This document shows positions 17,729 to 27,266 of a DNA stretch of 64,000 nucleotides, piece after piece. Within the stretch, counting starts at the first letter, position 1; every line of letters begins with the position of its first letter. This stretch comes from Paramarasmius palmivorus. Lineage: Eukaryota > Basidiomycota > Agaricomycetes > Agaricales > Marasmiaceae. The translations under genes were made by a program, and so were the position numbers. The notes beneath the pieces are model-generated. The model was not told the DNA's origin, did not search any database, and was given only the letters and a program-made list of their open reading frames with translations. The DNA is taken from assembly GCA_037176845.1 (NCBI GenBank), contig JAYKXP010000053.1, positions 330,719 through 394,718 of the forward strand. Reading direction: 5' to 3'.

Positions 17729-19304
17729 CTACCGTTTCCCAGGAGGGACAGGACTAGCGGCCCTCGAATCATCGTAATCACTTCCTTCAGCCTTCAGTTC
17801 GTCCCTACCCATCTTGTGCAGCTTTGCATCAAAGTCTCTGCGTCTATATCCAGAGACAATGCGTTCGAGTAATTCGGAGGTGGATACACCCGGCGTGCGT
17901 CGAGTTGGGATGAACTTGCCTTTTGCATCTTGTTAGGATAGTGTACGGGAGCGGAGAGAGTGGGGGAACATACCCTGTGCCTTGACAAATGCATAGACGT
18001 CGTCGTGTCCTTCAGCCACATACGGATCTTCATCGTGAGCAACATAGTCGATTTCATATTTGTCCAAGAAGGCTTGGTCGATGATCCAGGGTGCTTCGGG
18101 AACGACTTGGTCGACCCAGCGACAGTGGCGGACGGCTTCTAGTCTGTAGATACGACTCATTAGAACAGGAATAACACGAGATGGGAGTGGAACGTACCGC
18201 TCAGCATGGATCATGATGGATTTAGATTTATGCTCTTTGACTAGTTCGTCTGAGCATACTCCTACGAGAAGGTAGACGTTGGGGAAAGATAGTTTGGCTT
18301 GACGGAGTTGGAGGGCATGGCTGGGAGTATGGCGCTTCAGAGAGGGCGGGAGAAGCAATGAAAAAGGCGAAGAACATACCCAAAGTGGAAGAGGTCATAC
18401 ACGCCTGTAAGAGAACCAAAGGGTGACGTCAGAAGAACGAAAAAATGATTGGTTGATGATGCGATGAGATGAGATATGACGAACGTTCGACGCGAAGAAG
18501 AAAAAAAAAGTTGGCGGGGAAGAGCGTGAAGGAAAAGGGGTAGTCATTGTAACAACGAAAGACAAACGCACCATCAGCATAGACCCTTACTGGCCTATCT
18601 GTAGGAGGCTCGTTGATCTTGTATTTGCGCCAGGTTTCGCCAGCGATAGCCGTCCTGACAAATGACTGAATGTCTTCTGGAGTAAGTGCAGCGGGATTGA
18701 AATGCAGTGCATCGGCAGTTTGCTGGGGTACGGCAGGTTCTATTGGAGAACTCTGTTGTTGTGATTGTTGTTGTTGCTGCTGTTGCTGTTGGAGCATTTC
18801 GCGCGTAGTGTTGAGATTAAACTCGGAGGTTGAGGTATCGTCAGAGGGGAACGAGGGGGTAACGGGTGTGTTTAGTGTAGAGGTAGAGGAGGAATGATGA
18901 TGGTGATGATGATGGAGTTTTGAAGAGCCGGAATGAGAATCTGGACCTGCTGTTGTACTGGATTCTACGTCTCCATCATAGGTCGGAGAATCGACACCGT
19001 CCGAATCTGAAGTTAGACTGGCAGCTAGATGATGTCGGTGTTGAAGAGGACGAGAAGTAGCTGGTGGAGGAGGCTTCAACGTGCGTCGAGTAGCAGTTGG
19101 AGGCACCGAAGCTTGAGAAGCTGCATCAGATACATCCCCATGATCGTTGTCTTCTTCAGAGGCGTCTTTGGAAAAGGAAGTCAGTTCCACTGCTGCTGAA
19201 AGACCCGTAAACGCACCATATGCAGGTGAATCCAAGGCTCTTGGATGCTTGCCAAAGGACCGTTTTCTCGAACCAAGCCCTTTCCGATGTGTGTCTGGTT
19301 CCAT
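17729..19304 (-). CDS. PCT1: Choline-phosphate cytidylyltransferase (CTP:phosphocholine)
   Basis: This is the rate-limiting enzyme of the CDP-choline (Kennedy) pathway for phosphatidylcholine. It makes CDP-choline from CTP and phosphocholine. The catalytic domain has the cytidylyltransferase nucleotide-binding block at VRVYADG...FHFGHALQLRQAK, with the HFGH motif split from its upstream half by an intron near 18370-18570. Downstream motifs include VGVCSDELVKEHK, ERYEAVRHCRWVDQVV and DEDPYVAEGHDDVYAFVK. The ~200-residue N-terminal region is low complexity, with Ser/Thr-rich stretches, a His run and a Gln run (18752-18794). The C-terminus carries GVSTSELLERIVSGYR and a Ser/Pro-rich end. I see no long amphipathic membrane helix after the catalytic domain. 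Confidence 0.9.
18752..18794 (-). repeat. CAG/CAA microsatellite coding for a Gln tract in PCT1
   Basis: On the minus strand this run of CAA and CAG codons encodes an almost pure glutamine tract in the disordered N-terminus of PCT1. A histidine run (CAT/CAC codons, about 18893-18915) lies slightly upstream in the protein. Such tracts vary in length by slippage. Confidence 0.7.
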
Positions 19305-19585
19305 CTTTAATAGTCACACGTCACAACAGTCACCTTTTTAGCCTCCACACTGACGCGGTGGCTGCGCTTGCAATGAACTGAGATGATGATGGTTCGCAAT
19401 AGAGATGCAGAAGCAAGGGAAGCAAGGGATTTTCAGGTCTAAATTGAATCACCTGTCACTAGCTACGGGGGCCAGGGTGCGTGTTCAAGTACATAATGAT
19501 ATTGCAGTACATCCATGGTACATCCGATTTGTATAGATACATGATACATACATCCATCTATAATCTAGCTCGAATATCTTGTCAA

Positions 19586-20446
19586 TTACTCATAGTCACC
19601 TCCATCCCAGCCTCCCTTATCTCTCACGCCTCTTCTACCAACAACACCCACACTTCCTTTGGTCTTGGATTTGCGTCCTCCAAGTTCCTTGTACATTGCG
19701 CGCATCTCCACTTTCCCTGGACTGGTTTGGACCTCTGCTTCTAAACGCCATCTCTCTTCTCGAATTTCCTTTGGGGTCTGATAGCCTGATCCTGATCCTG
19801 GTGAAGCGTACCCCGATCGTGTACGGTGAGAGTTGATTCCGGTGGTGTCGTATGAAGTGTCTGCACGTTCGGTGAGAGATTTGAGGTGGGTTAAGCGCCA
19901 GTTCTGCTTGGATTCCCGTTTAGTCCATTTCCCGGCAGGTAGCGAGTCATCGTGGAAATTGTCACGACGATAGTGTTGGAACCAAACTGTAAGCACCAGT
20001 AAGCTTTCGAGTCTGTTACAATCAGTCGAACGTACCATAGTTTAGTGTCTGACTCTTGTTCCATTTCCTGGACACTCGGCTACATCTGGCGAGGTCCTTG
20101 ATAGAGAGGTATGAAAATAGTCGTTGGGAGACTTGGGTAGGAAAGATTTTCAGAGGATCCCTAGTGGGTTTGTTGGGGATTGGTAGTGCGAGAGGTCGTC
20201 TTGATGGTGATGAGGGTCTAGTACGGGCTGGTGTTCCAGGTATAGAGACCTGAAATAATATGTATAAGGAGGAAGCTAAGCGTAAAATGGCAAATTACTC
20301 ACGACATTGACCCACTCATCCGATTCATCGGAATCCTCGCCGGAATGGTTATTGCCATTATCCTTGTTATTGACGCTGAGAGTGTTAAGTTTGCGTTCTA
20401 GGTCGTTTGTGTTTGAGCGCAGGACGTCCTGCAGAAGGGTACTCAT
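19586..20446 (-). CDS. F-box domain protein
   Basis: The ATG at 20446 opens a reading frame that, with a first intron beginning GTGAGT after DEWVNV (near 20300) and a second after the F-box (near 20035), runs to a stop at 19586. An F-box-like segment is visible as FPTQVSQRLFSYLSIKDLAR followed by CSRVSRKWNKS, so the protein is likely a substrate adaptor of an SCF ubiquitin ligase that binds Skp1. The C-terminal half has a WFQHYRRDNF block, a basic stretch and a Gly-rich basic end. No WD40 or leucine-rich repeats are visible. It may correspond to one of the small fungal F-box proteins, but I cannot name which. It is divergent from the eL8 gene with 198 bp between starts. Confidence 0.7.
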
Positions 20447-20644
20447 CGTTCGAAAGCAACAACCACAAATCTATGGAATCTGCTTTATAAAAAGTCAGGA
20501 GCCAATGACGTAGTTGCACCTGTCCGGCAATCCCCGTTCACGTGACCAAGCCTTTCGTCCACATCCACATTTCCATACACCGTCAACGGGTTTCCTCTTC
20601 GTGTCCCTCCAAACCTCCATCAAGACCCTCAAGACCGACAAAAA
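20447..20644. promoter_or_regulatory. Divergent promoter of the F-box and eL8 genes
   Basis: Candidate elements in this 198-bp interval are TATAAAA at 20486-20492, CCAAT at 20502-20506 and a CACGTG E-box at 20539-20544. A pyrimidine-rich run precedes the eL8 ATG, as is common for ribosomal protein genes. Functional use is inferred from position only. Confidence 0.5.
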
Positions 20645-21811
20645 ATGGTGAGTATGCCCTCTTGATACATGTAGAGGAGCTCTAGCGTCTCCTGCTCTAT
20701 TCCAAGTCGATGGATGGTGAGTTTTTAGTTGGATGAAGCTGCGTGCGCTAACTGATGTTTGATTTCAGATCCAAGGATGAATTTTTCTTCATCCTTTTGC
20801 TGAGCCTCTTATTGGGGCTATGAAGCACTTTGCTGGGTCATCCTCTGGATGACGCTAGAGCTCCGAGTTCTGTCGTCGTTTTGAACGCACGCTGATTCGT
20901 CTCAATGACCAGCCCAAGGCCAAATCCGGAACCGGCAAGAAGCCCGCTGCTGCTCCCTTCGGTGCTAGCAAGGCCCAGAAAAAGACCAAGAACCCTCTCT
21001 TCGAGGCTCACCCCAAGAACTTTGCCATTGGTCAAGATATCCAACCCAAATCCGACCTTACCCGTTTCGTGAAATGGCCCGCCTACGTCCGTCTCCAGCG
21101 CCAAAAGGTTATCCTTAACCAGCGCCTCAAGGTCCCTCCTGCCATCGCCCAGTTCCAACACACCCTCGACAAGAACACCGCTACTCAATTGTTCAAGTTG
21201 TTGAACAAGTACCGCCCTGAGAGCAAGGTCGAGAAGAAGGAGAGGCTCGTTAAGGAGGCTGAAAAGGTCGAGGCCGGCAAGAAGGAGGTCAGTCGCGCCA
21301 TATTACTTTTCGCTAGTGATAGATACTAATGTTCAAACAGGAGACGAAGAAGCCTCTTTTCGTCAAGTACGGTCTTAACCACATCGTCGCGCTCATTGAA
21401 GCCAAGAAGGCATCCCTTGTCGTTATTGCCCACGATGTCGACCCCATTGAGCTCGTTGTATTCCTTCCCGCTCTTTGCAGAAAAATGGGTGTCCCATACG
21501 TCATCGTCAAGGGCAAGGCACGTCTTGGTACGGTCGTACACAAGAAGACTGCCGCTGTTGTCGCTCTTCAGGATGTCAAGTCCGAGGATCAGCGTGAGCT
21601 TGCCACCCTTGTATCTGCTGCCAAGGCCAACTTGTACGTCTTTGTGTATCTTCCTCGGTGGACGCTTCTCACATCTGTTCATAGCTCCGACAAGTATGAA
21701 GAGCATCGTCGTCAATGGGGTGGAGGCATTCGTGGCAACAAGTCCGCACAGATGTTGAGGAAGAGGGCAAAGGCTGCTGGTCAAAGCACTGCCAACGTCA
21801 CCAAGCTTTAA
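20645..21811 (+). CDS. RPL8: Ribosomal protein eL8 (L7a/L8)
   Basis: This encodes the large-subunit ribosomal protein eL8. The conserved stretches are [71 protein letters not shown] and [19 protein letters not shown], which belongs to the L7Ae-type RNA-binding fold. Exon 1 contains only the ATG (20645-20647). A 265-nt intron (20648-20912) is followed by exons 20913-21287, 21341-21633 and 21685-21811. The first intron is about five times longer than the others in this window and is strongly structured. The protein appears complete and intact. Confidence 0.93.
20676..20864 (+). other. Long-range RNA stem in the first intron of eL8
   Basis: The 14-mer GGAGCTCTAGCGTC (20676-20689) is perfectly complementary to GACGCTAGAGCTCC (20851-20864). 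Inside are a 9-bp hairpin (AAGGATGAA at 20773-20781 with TTCATCCTT at 20788-20796) and a 7-bp hairpin with a 3-nt loop (20837-20853, GTCATCC/GGATGAC). The last overlaps the 3' arm of the 14-bp stem, so the two are mutually exclusive. A secondary GTGAGT...TTTCAG pair (about 20717-20769) lies within the domain. This could be an intron-borne ncRNA or a splicing control structure. I could not identify convincing C/D or H/ACA boxes. Confidence 0.5.
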
Positions 21812-21968
21812 GCCTGAGACATTTATCGTTAGCATGCGTTTTGATGCCACACATATGTAATAGTTATGAGTATGTTGTTATGGAAGTCTTCATACTTTGT
21901 TTGTTCCCAGCCTACAGTTGGTTATATAAAAGGTGAAAAAAAGAAAATTTGCAAAAGACTAAGGCCCC

Positions 21969-21977
21969 GTGCTGTAT
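21969..21977. repeat. Target-site duplication, left copy
   Basis: GTGCTGTAT directly precedes the left inverted repeat and is repeated exactly at 32074-32082 after the right inverted repeat. Confidence 0.8.
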
Positions 21978-22133
21978 TAGTCTCGAACAGACCTTCTGGC
22001 GGTCATGCTGTTACCATATATAGATAATTTCTCGTGTTTGATCAAAGGCATAAAAATTTCGTCATCGAAATTCGGCGCATGGACACGCCAGAAGGTCTGG
22101 TGCATTTTTACCGGGCGACCCTCCCTCAGGCCC
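21978..22133 (+). repeat. Left terminal inverted repeat
   Basis: This ~156-bp end is the inverted counterpart of 31917-32073. Identity is highest at the outer end and in the inner block from the CGCCAGAAGGTCTG motif to CCCTCCCTCAGGCC, and lower in the AT-rich middle. The repeat also folds on itself: CAGACCTTCTGGCG (21988-22001) is the exact reverse complement of CGCCAGAAGGTCTG (22086-22099). Confidence 0.8.
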
Positions 22134-22171
22134 GAGCGTGACAGATAAGATGAGATAACCCAACTCCCAAG

Positions 22172-22195
22172 TGCCGCTAGGGCTCACTAGCGGCA
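22172..22195. repeat. Subterminal hairpin, left
   Basis: TGCCGCTAG and CTAGCGGCA form a perfect 9-bp stem with a 6-nt loop, 39 bp inside the left inverted repeat. A similar hairpin with the same AAGTGCCG opening lies just inside the right inverted repeat. Confidence 0.65.
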
Positions 22196-22281
22196 ATCTT
22201 TTTCTGATTCACTATTTTCTCACCTCCATCTTGACGCGTTAACCACATACTTGGCCGACTCCTGCCATATTAGTCGCCTGA

Positions 22282-25217
22282 ATGTCCCATGGCGCTAATC
22301 AATCTCGACATGACCAGTTAGCCTGGCGCTCTCAGCAGCTACTCCAGCGCGCTCGCGAGGATGCTGCTCAGAGCACAGGTTATGATTCGGAGAAAACACG
22401 GAACGAACTCCTGGAGTCATATAGAGCACTTAGTGCCCATACTGCACGTCCATGGCAGCTTGATGTTGCTGAGGCACTCGTTCTAAAACAAGATTGCCTA
22501 GTGATTGCAGGAACTGGCTCTGGAAAGACAGTTCCCTTCACCATTCCTCTCCTTTTACCGTGTAACCAAAACAAGATCGCTATTATTATTTCACCATTAA
22601 AGATGCTTCAAAGCGAGCAGGTATGCCTCTCTGCAATGCTTATTACAGTGGTTTTATGACAAAGTTTCCAGGCCGAACGATTCTCTAAGCTCAGTATTCA
22701 AGCAGTCGCAGTCAACGGAGATACATGGGATCCAGCATTGGCACAGGTATGGTGGAAGTAGTCCATGTTCATCCTAACTTGTTAACGAGAACACACAGGA
22801 ACTTCGGCAACAGGCTTATCGTGGAATTTTCTGTGGCCCTGAGATGATCATGAACTTTGAGGAGTTCAAGGAATGGCTGGTACAGCCAGAGACGCTTGAA
22901 CGTGTCTTGTATCTTGCTGTTGATGAGGCACATTGTATCTCCACTTGGGGTGGTGATTTCCGTCTGGAATACAGTCAACTTGCGAAATTACGTTCTGTGC
23001 TTCCCAAAACACTCCTGGTTCTCGCAACTACAGCTACCGCTACTCCCCGTGTTCAAAAAGATATCTGTCAGGCTCTCGAGTTCGACTCTTCCGAAATCAT
23101 GTATGTAAACCTGGGGAATGATCGTCCAAACATCTCACAGGAACTTCATATCATGGATAATGCATGCGACTATGATGCCATGATTCCATTTCTCCCAGAT
23201 CCAAATACACCTGTGAGTGAATGGAAGAAGACCCAAGTGTTCATTCATTCTGTCAGTCAGGCTATGACTGTCTGTCGCAAGATACGGAAATGGTATGGAT
23301 ACGAAGGCAGCAAAGCCATATGTAACATACACGCCAGAGGTTCTCGGAAGTGGAAGAGACAACGTCTAGAGGACTTTCAAAGTGGGAAAATCAAGGTTCT
23401 GGTTGCGACAGAAATCGGAAGCATGGTAACAGCCTTTTACCTTGTTTGGATACAGTTCCTGACACAGGCCTTTATAGGGAACAGACATTCCGGACATCGA
23501 AGTTGTCATTCAATTTGGGCTACCAGGGTCACTGGAAGTTTATACCCAACGTGCTGGACGTGCTGGACGGACATTCACCCTACGTTCCCAAGCTATTATG
23601 CTAGTTCCTAAATCAGCATATCTGCGTGTCAAGAAGAAAAAGAAGCCTCCAGACAAAGTCACAGCAGATTCTGATGCCATGGCGTCAGCAGCAGGAGAGC
23701 TCTCTCTTGACTGCATATCTGAGCTCCAGGATGTTGACACTGATGGATATGTACCACTTCCTATGGCTGTGTTGTCTGAAATATCAGAGAATATTGTGGA
23801 TGGTAAAGAGTGGAAAATGAAGGTGGAACCTTCTCTATGGACCTACATTATGGCATCAGTAGGAGTATGCCGACGCGAGCTTCTCAATCAGTACTTCGAT
23901 AACCCATCCCGAATACAAAGTAGGTCATCCCTTCCTTTTTCTCATCAGACTTCTCATTCTTGAATAATTAGGGCCACTTGGACGGTGCTGCGATTTATGT
24001 GATGGCATGGACCCTGCTTGTGAGATGTTGCAAAGTATAATACCACACGTGGAGCAGAGTGATGACGAGAATGAGAACAACATTGAGGATGAGAACCGTT
24101 CAAATACTGGTTCACGCCCCTGCACTCCACCACCCCTTCATTCACCTCCAGGAAGCGCACACTCGATGCCATCAAAAAGTACGAACAGGAACGGCAAAAG
24201 GACGATGGTAACCTCAGCCTCAGATAAACCAAGATACCACCGGCGCCATGGACAACATCTTGCAAATGCAAAAGCGGCTTTAAATCATTGGCGAACACGT
24301 ACTATGAAGGCACACTATAATCCAAGCCCTTTCACACACAATGTCCTTCTCCCAGACACCCTTCTCACCTCTCTTGCATCAAACCGTGACATCAAAACCC
24401 TCGACGACATCTCAACCATAATTTCGACACCATGGCCCTTCCTTCAGAAACATGGTCATGAGGTTCTCCAAGTTCTGGCTGCTATCGATGAAGAACATGA
24501 AATGCGCCAACAATATGAGCGGGATGAGAAGCGAAGGAAGAAGGAAGCAGAGAAAGAAGAGGAGGAGACACGAAAGCAGCGTATCAGAGAAGCAAAGAAA
24601 GCTGAGAAGGTGTGATTGCAAAGAGAGAAGGATGTTGAGTCTAACAAAGTCGCGGCACAAAGGAGGGCGAATGCAGCAGCGGAAGCGGTGAGCCGCCTGG
24701 CGGCCGAGGAGAAACGGGCTGCAGCTAAGGAAGAGGCTGCGAGGAAGAAGGAAAACACTGCGTGTGCGGCATACCTGGAGAAAATGGCCAATCCATCTCG
24801 TCGCGGATGCAAGCCTAAGGTATGTCCACTAGTATCTCTTTCTCATTAAACATTAATCTGAGGACATTCATTTAGGCTCCAAAAGGGCTCGAGAGATACC
24901 AAGCTGAGCTGTGCGCAGGTATGCATTCTGACAAAATCATGGAACTCAACCAAACACCAGCCATTACGACAGCATCAATGCCTGGTTCATCAACTCATGT
25001 GTACCATCTTTCACAGCATCCAACAACGCCATCTCGATACCCCTTTAGTCCGCGACGCCCTTCAACTATACAACAAACATCTTGTGTAACTCCATTCTAC
25101 CATACTTCTCCACCGGCAGTCTCTACACACATTTCGTTTCCTCGTATTATATCTGTTCATCCCACTCCAAATATGATGACACAATCTCTTGCCGATCCTA
25201 ACAATCCCTTTCTGTGA
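22282..25217 (+). pseudogene. RecQ-family DEAH helicase with one in-frame TGA
   Basis: A superfamily 2 DNA helicase of the RecQ type, resembling the telomere-linked helicases expanded in fungi. Visible motifs are motif I GTGSGKT, motif II VDEAHCISTWGGDFR, motif III ATTATATPRVQ, GTDIPDIEVVIQFGLPGS and motif VI QRAGRAGR. A Cys-rich GRCCDLCDGMDPAC follows, perhaps a zinc-binding remnant. Introns follow SPLKMLQSEQ, DPALAQ, ATEIGSM (acceptor TTTATAG near 23479) and PSRIQ, and the helicase core is intact after splicing. A TGA at 24613-24615 interrupts a charged coiled-coil tail (rich in Glu, Lys, Ala and Arg). The frame continues beyond it through CKPK, another intron and a Pro/Ser/Thr-rich end. 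The stop may be decay, or the helicase may simply end there. Confidence 0.8.
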
Positions 25218-25305
25218 CCTTTTAATATTTTAATGCTTACTCCTTCGTATATTAGTCGTAGTCTTGTTGATGTGAACGCGGAAAATATCAGTTGTTTGCC
25301 CACTT

Positions 25306-25313
25306 CTGTAACC
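25306..25313. repeat. hAT-like target-site duplication, left copy
   Basis: CTGTAACC lies next to the left end of the nested element and is repeated exactly at 27259-27266. Confidence 0.75.
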
Positions 25314-27258
25314 TAGGGTTTCTACTTGCTTGCTGTGCTGTGCTTCTGCTATGCTCCAAGCAGCTAAGGCTTATGTGCTTTACAAAGCATGTAAGCTTAA
25401 TTGCTTTTGCTGTGCTTTTATGTGCTAGCAGCTAAAGCATGCTGAAGCAGATAATAAATATGCATAAATATGGATCAGAGACCATTCACTATGCATAGAA
25501 CAGGAATATTCATTGCCTTCATGAATCCCACAACAGAAATCCTTATGCTAGATGCATCAATTCTTACACAATTACAGAAAACATGTAATGTTGATGTAGT
25601 ATTATAGGGAGTGATCTGGGAGCTTTGACAACCTCAGAATTGAATTCAGGGTGAAAAACCACTTAAGAAATGATTCAGGGTTGAAAGGAATGCAATCACT
25701 GTAGCTTGAGATATGTCAAAGTTGACTTTATCACATATACTTATACATTTAACTTGATATATGCATAATGAAGTCATTTGTGGATGGATTTCCTTCAACC
25801 CTGGATGTATTCTTGACTTGTTTTTCACCCTGAATTCAATTTTGAGGTTTCCCAAGCCCCCAGACCACTCCTTGCAATACTACATTCATATTACATGTTT
25901 TCTGTAATTGTGCAAGGATTGATGCATGTGGCATATGGATTCCTGTCATGGGATTCATGGAGGCAATTGATATTCCTGTTCTGTGCATAGTGAATGGTCT
26001 TCCATTCATTTTTGGTGATTTTAGGAGCAATCCCCATGCTCCAGTATAAAAAAACCCCTAAAAATGTAATTTTTTGGATAGCAACATACAGATGTATTCA
26101 AAAAATGTTCTTTCATAGTAGGAAAGTGTATTTTGGATCCATGAACTCAATTCTGAACTTCCCTTGGTGCTGGGATGCTTTCCTGAGGTGTTATTGTATT
26201 ACTGCCTGTATTATATAACTGTACAATACATTGGGTTGAACAAGGTGTTGCACATACAGGAATGCTTGGGCAGCTATGTAGTCATTATCTATACACTTTA
26301 TTGTGGGTTATAAACAAGCCTTAGCCTATTCCACTCATTTCCTGTGGTGTAGTATTACCAATGTCTGAAAAAAAGCAAATTTGAGTGTAGTAAATCTGAA
26401 AAAATAGCTAGCTTCCCAAGACTCTAAACCCATCCAGGAGACATATATATCATCTCTCATCCACAATATCTAAGCTCCAGCTGCACCACATCCCATTCTG
26501 TAATTTTATTCCTCCAATTTCGGAGATTTTCAGTATTTTGGATGTTTCAGCACCATCATCCCACTAATCCACATACTATTTGGTGTTCCCAGGCTTGTAT
26601 TTAATATATCTAGGTCCTCCAACTTACCCCATGTCAATATCTGGCCTGTAGCCCAAGATCCAATATGCCATTTTCCTGAATTACCATATTTAGACCACTT
26701 TTTTTGCATTTCTCTGCCCCTCAATTGTAGGGGCATGCTTTTAGGATATATTAGAACATATTTCTCTAGGAATTTACTTTCTATAGCTCTCCAGCATGCC
26801 CCAATAGCCCCCAGCAGAAGTTGATCATATCAAGTATAGTGTTGCCCATCATTACATTTCCTCATTTGCAGATACTTTTGGACATGCACCAACTCTTCCA
26901 CATAGACATAAATGATGTATTACTTCATATATCTGTTCAATAAATTTGTAAACATGCTCCTACAGTGTTCTAGCCAGAAAAAAACAGATAGACATTCATT
27001 GTTGCATAAGGACATGCAATAGGCACTTATATGATGCTAACTATACCTCTCCTCCACTCCTCCAATATAACATGGATCTATCATTATATTATACTAAAAT
27101 CATATTGGCTTAGCTGCTATAAAGCTGCTTCAAGCACATAATAGCAGCTTACACTAAATGCTTTGGAACTTTTCCAAAGCATTTAGTGTTAGCTGCTAAG
27201 GAATTATGTGCTTTGCTGTGCTAATTAGCTGCTTGGAGCACAGCAATTAGAAACCCTA
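25314..27258. mobile_element. 1.95-kb non-autonomous hAT-like element
   Basis: The element starts TAGGGTTTCTA and ends with its near reverse complement. It is flanked by a perfect 8-bp duplication CTGTAACC (25306-25313 and 27259-27266). Both subterminal regions carry many copies of motifs such as GCTGTGCT and AGCAGCTAA. An 8-bp duplication, short TIRs and clustered subterminal motifs are typical of hAT transposons. It has no transposase-sized reading frame, so it is non-autonomous. It is inserted in the last codons of the DUF6589-type gene. Confidence 0.75.
25480..25999. repeat. Large internal inverted repeat (179-bp arms)
   Basis: The arm 25480-25658 pairs with 25821-25999 in inverted orientation. 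By eye roughly 80-85% of bases match, beginning GACCATTCACTATGCA and ending in TTCAGGGTGAAAAA. The 162 bp between the arms continue to pair in part (AGGGTTGAA with TTCAACCCT), so the transcript could form one very long hairpin. It lies inside the hAT-like element and may be a foldback insertion of its own. Confidence 0.7.
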
Positions 27259-27266
27259 CTGTAACC
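27259..27266. repeat. hAT-like target-site duplication, right copy
   Basis: CTGTAACC follows the right end of the nested element and matches 25306-25313. Confidence 0.75.

Noticed and set aside
18670..18897. Plus-strand open frame rich in Cys opposite the PCT1 glutamine region
   Set aside because: It is the antisense shadow of the CAA/CAG tract of PCT1 and has no independent support.
22380..22574. Minus-strand open frames inside the RecQ gene
   Set aside because: They overlap the conserved helicase motifs on the other strand and show no family pattern.
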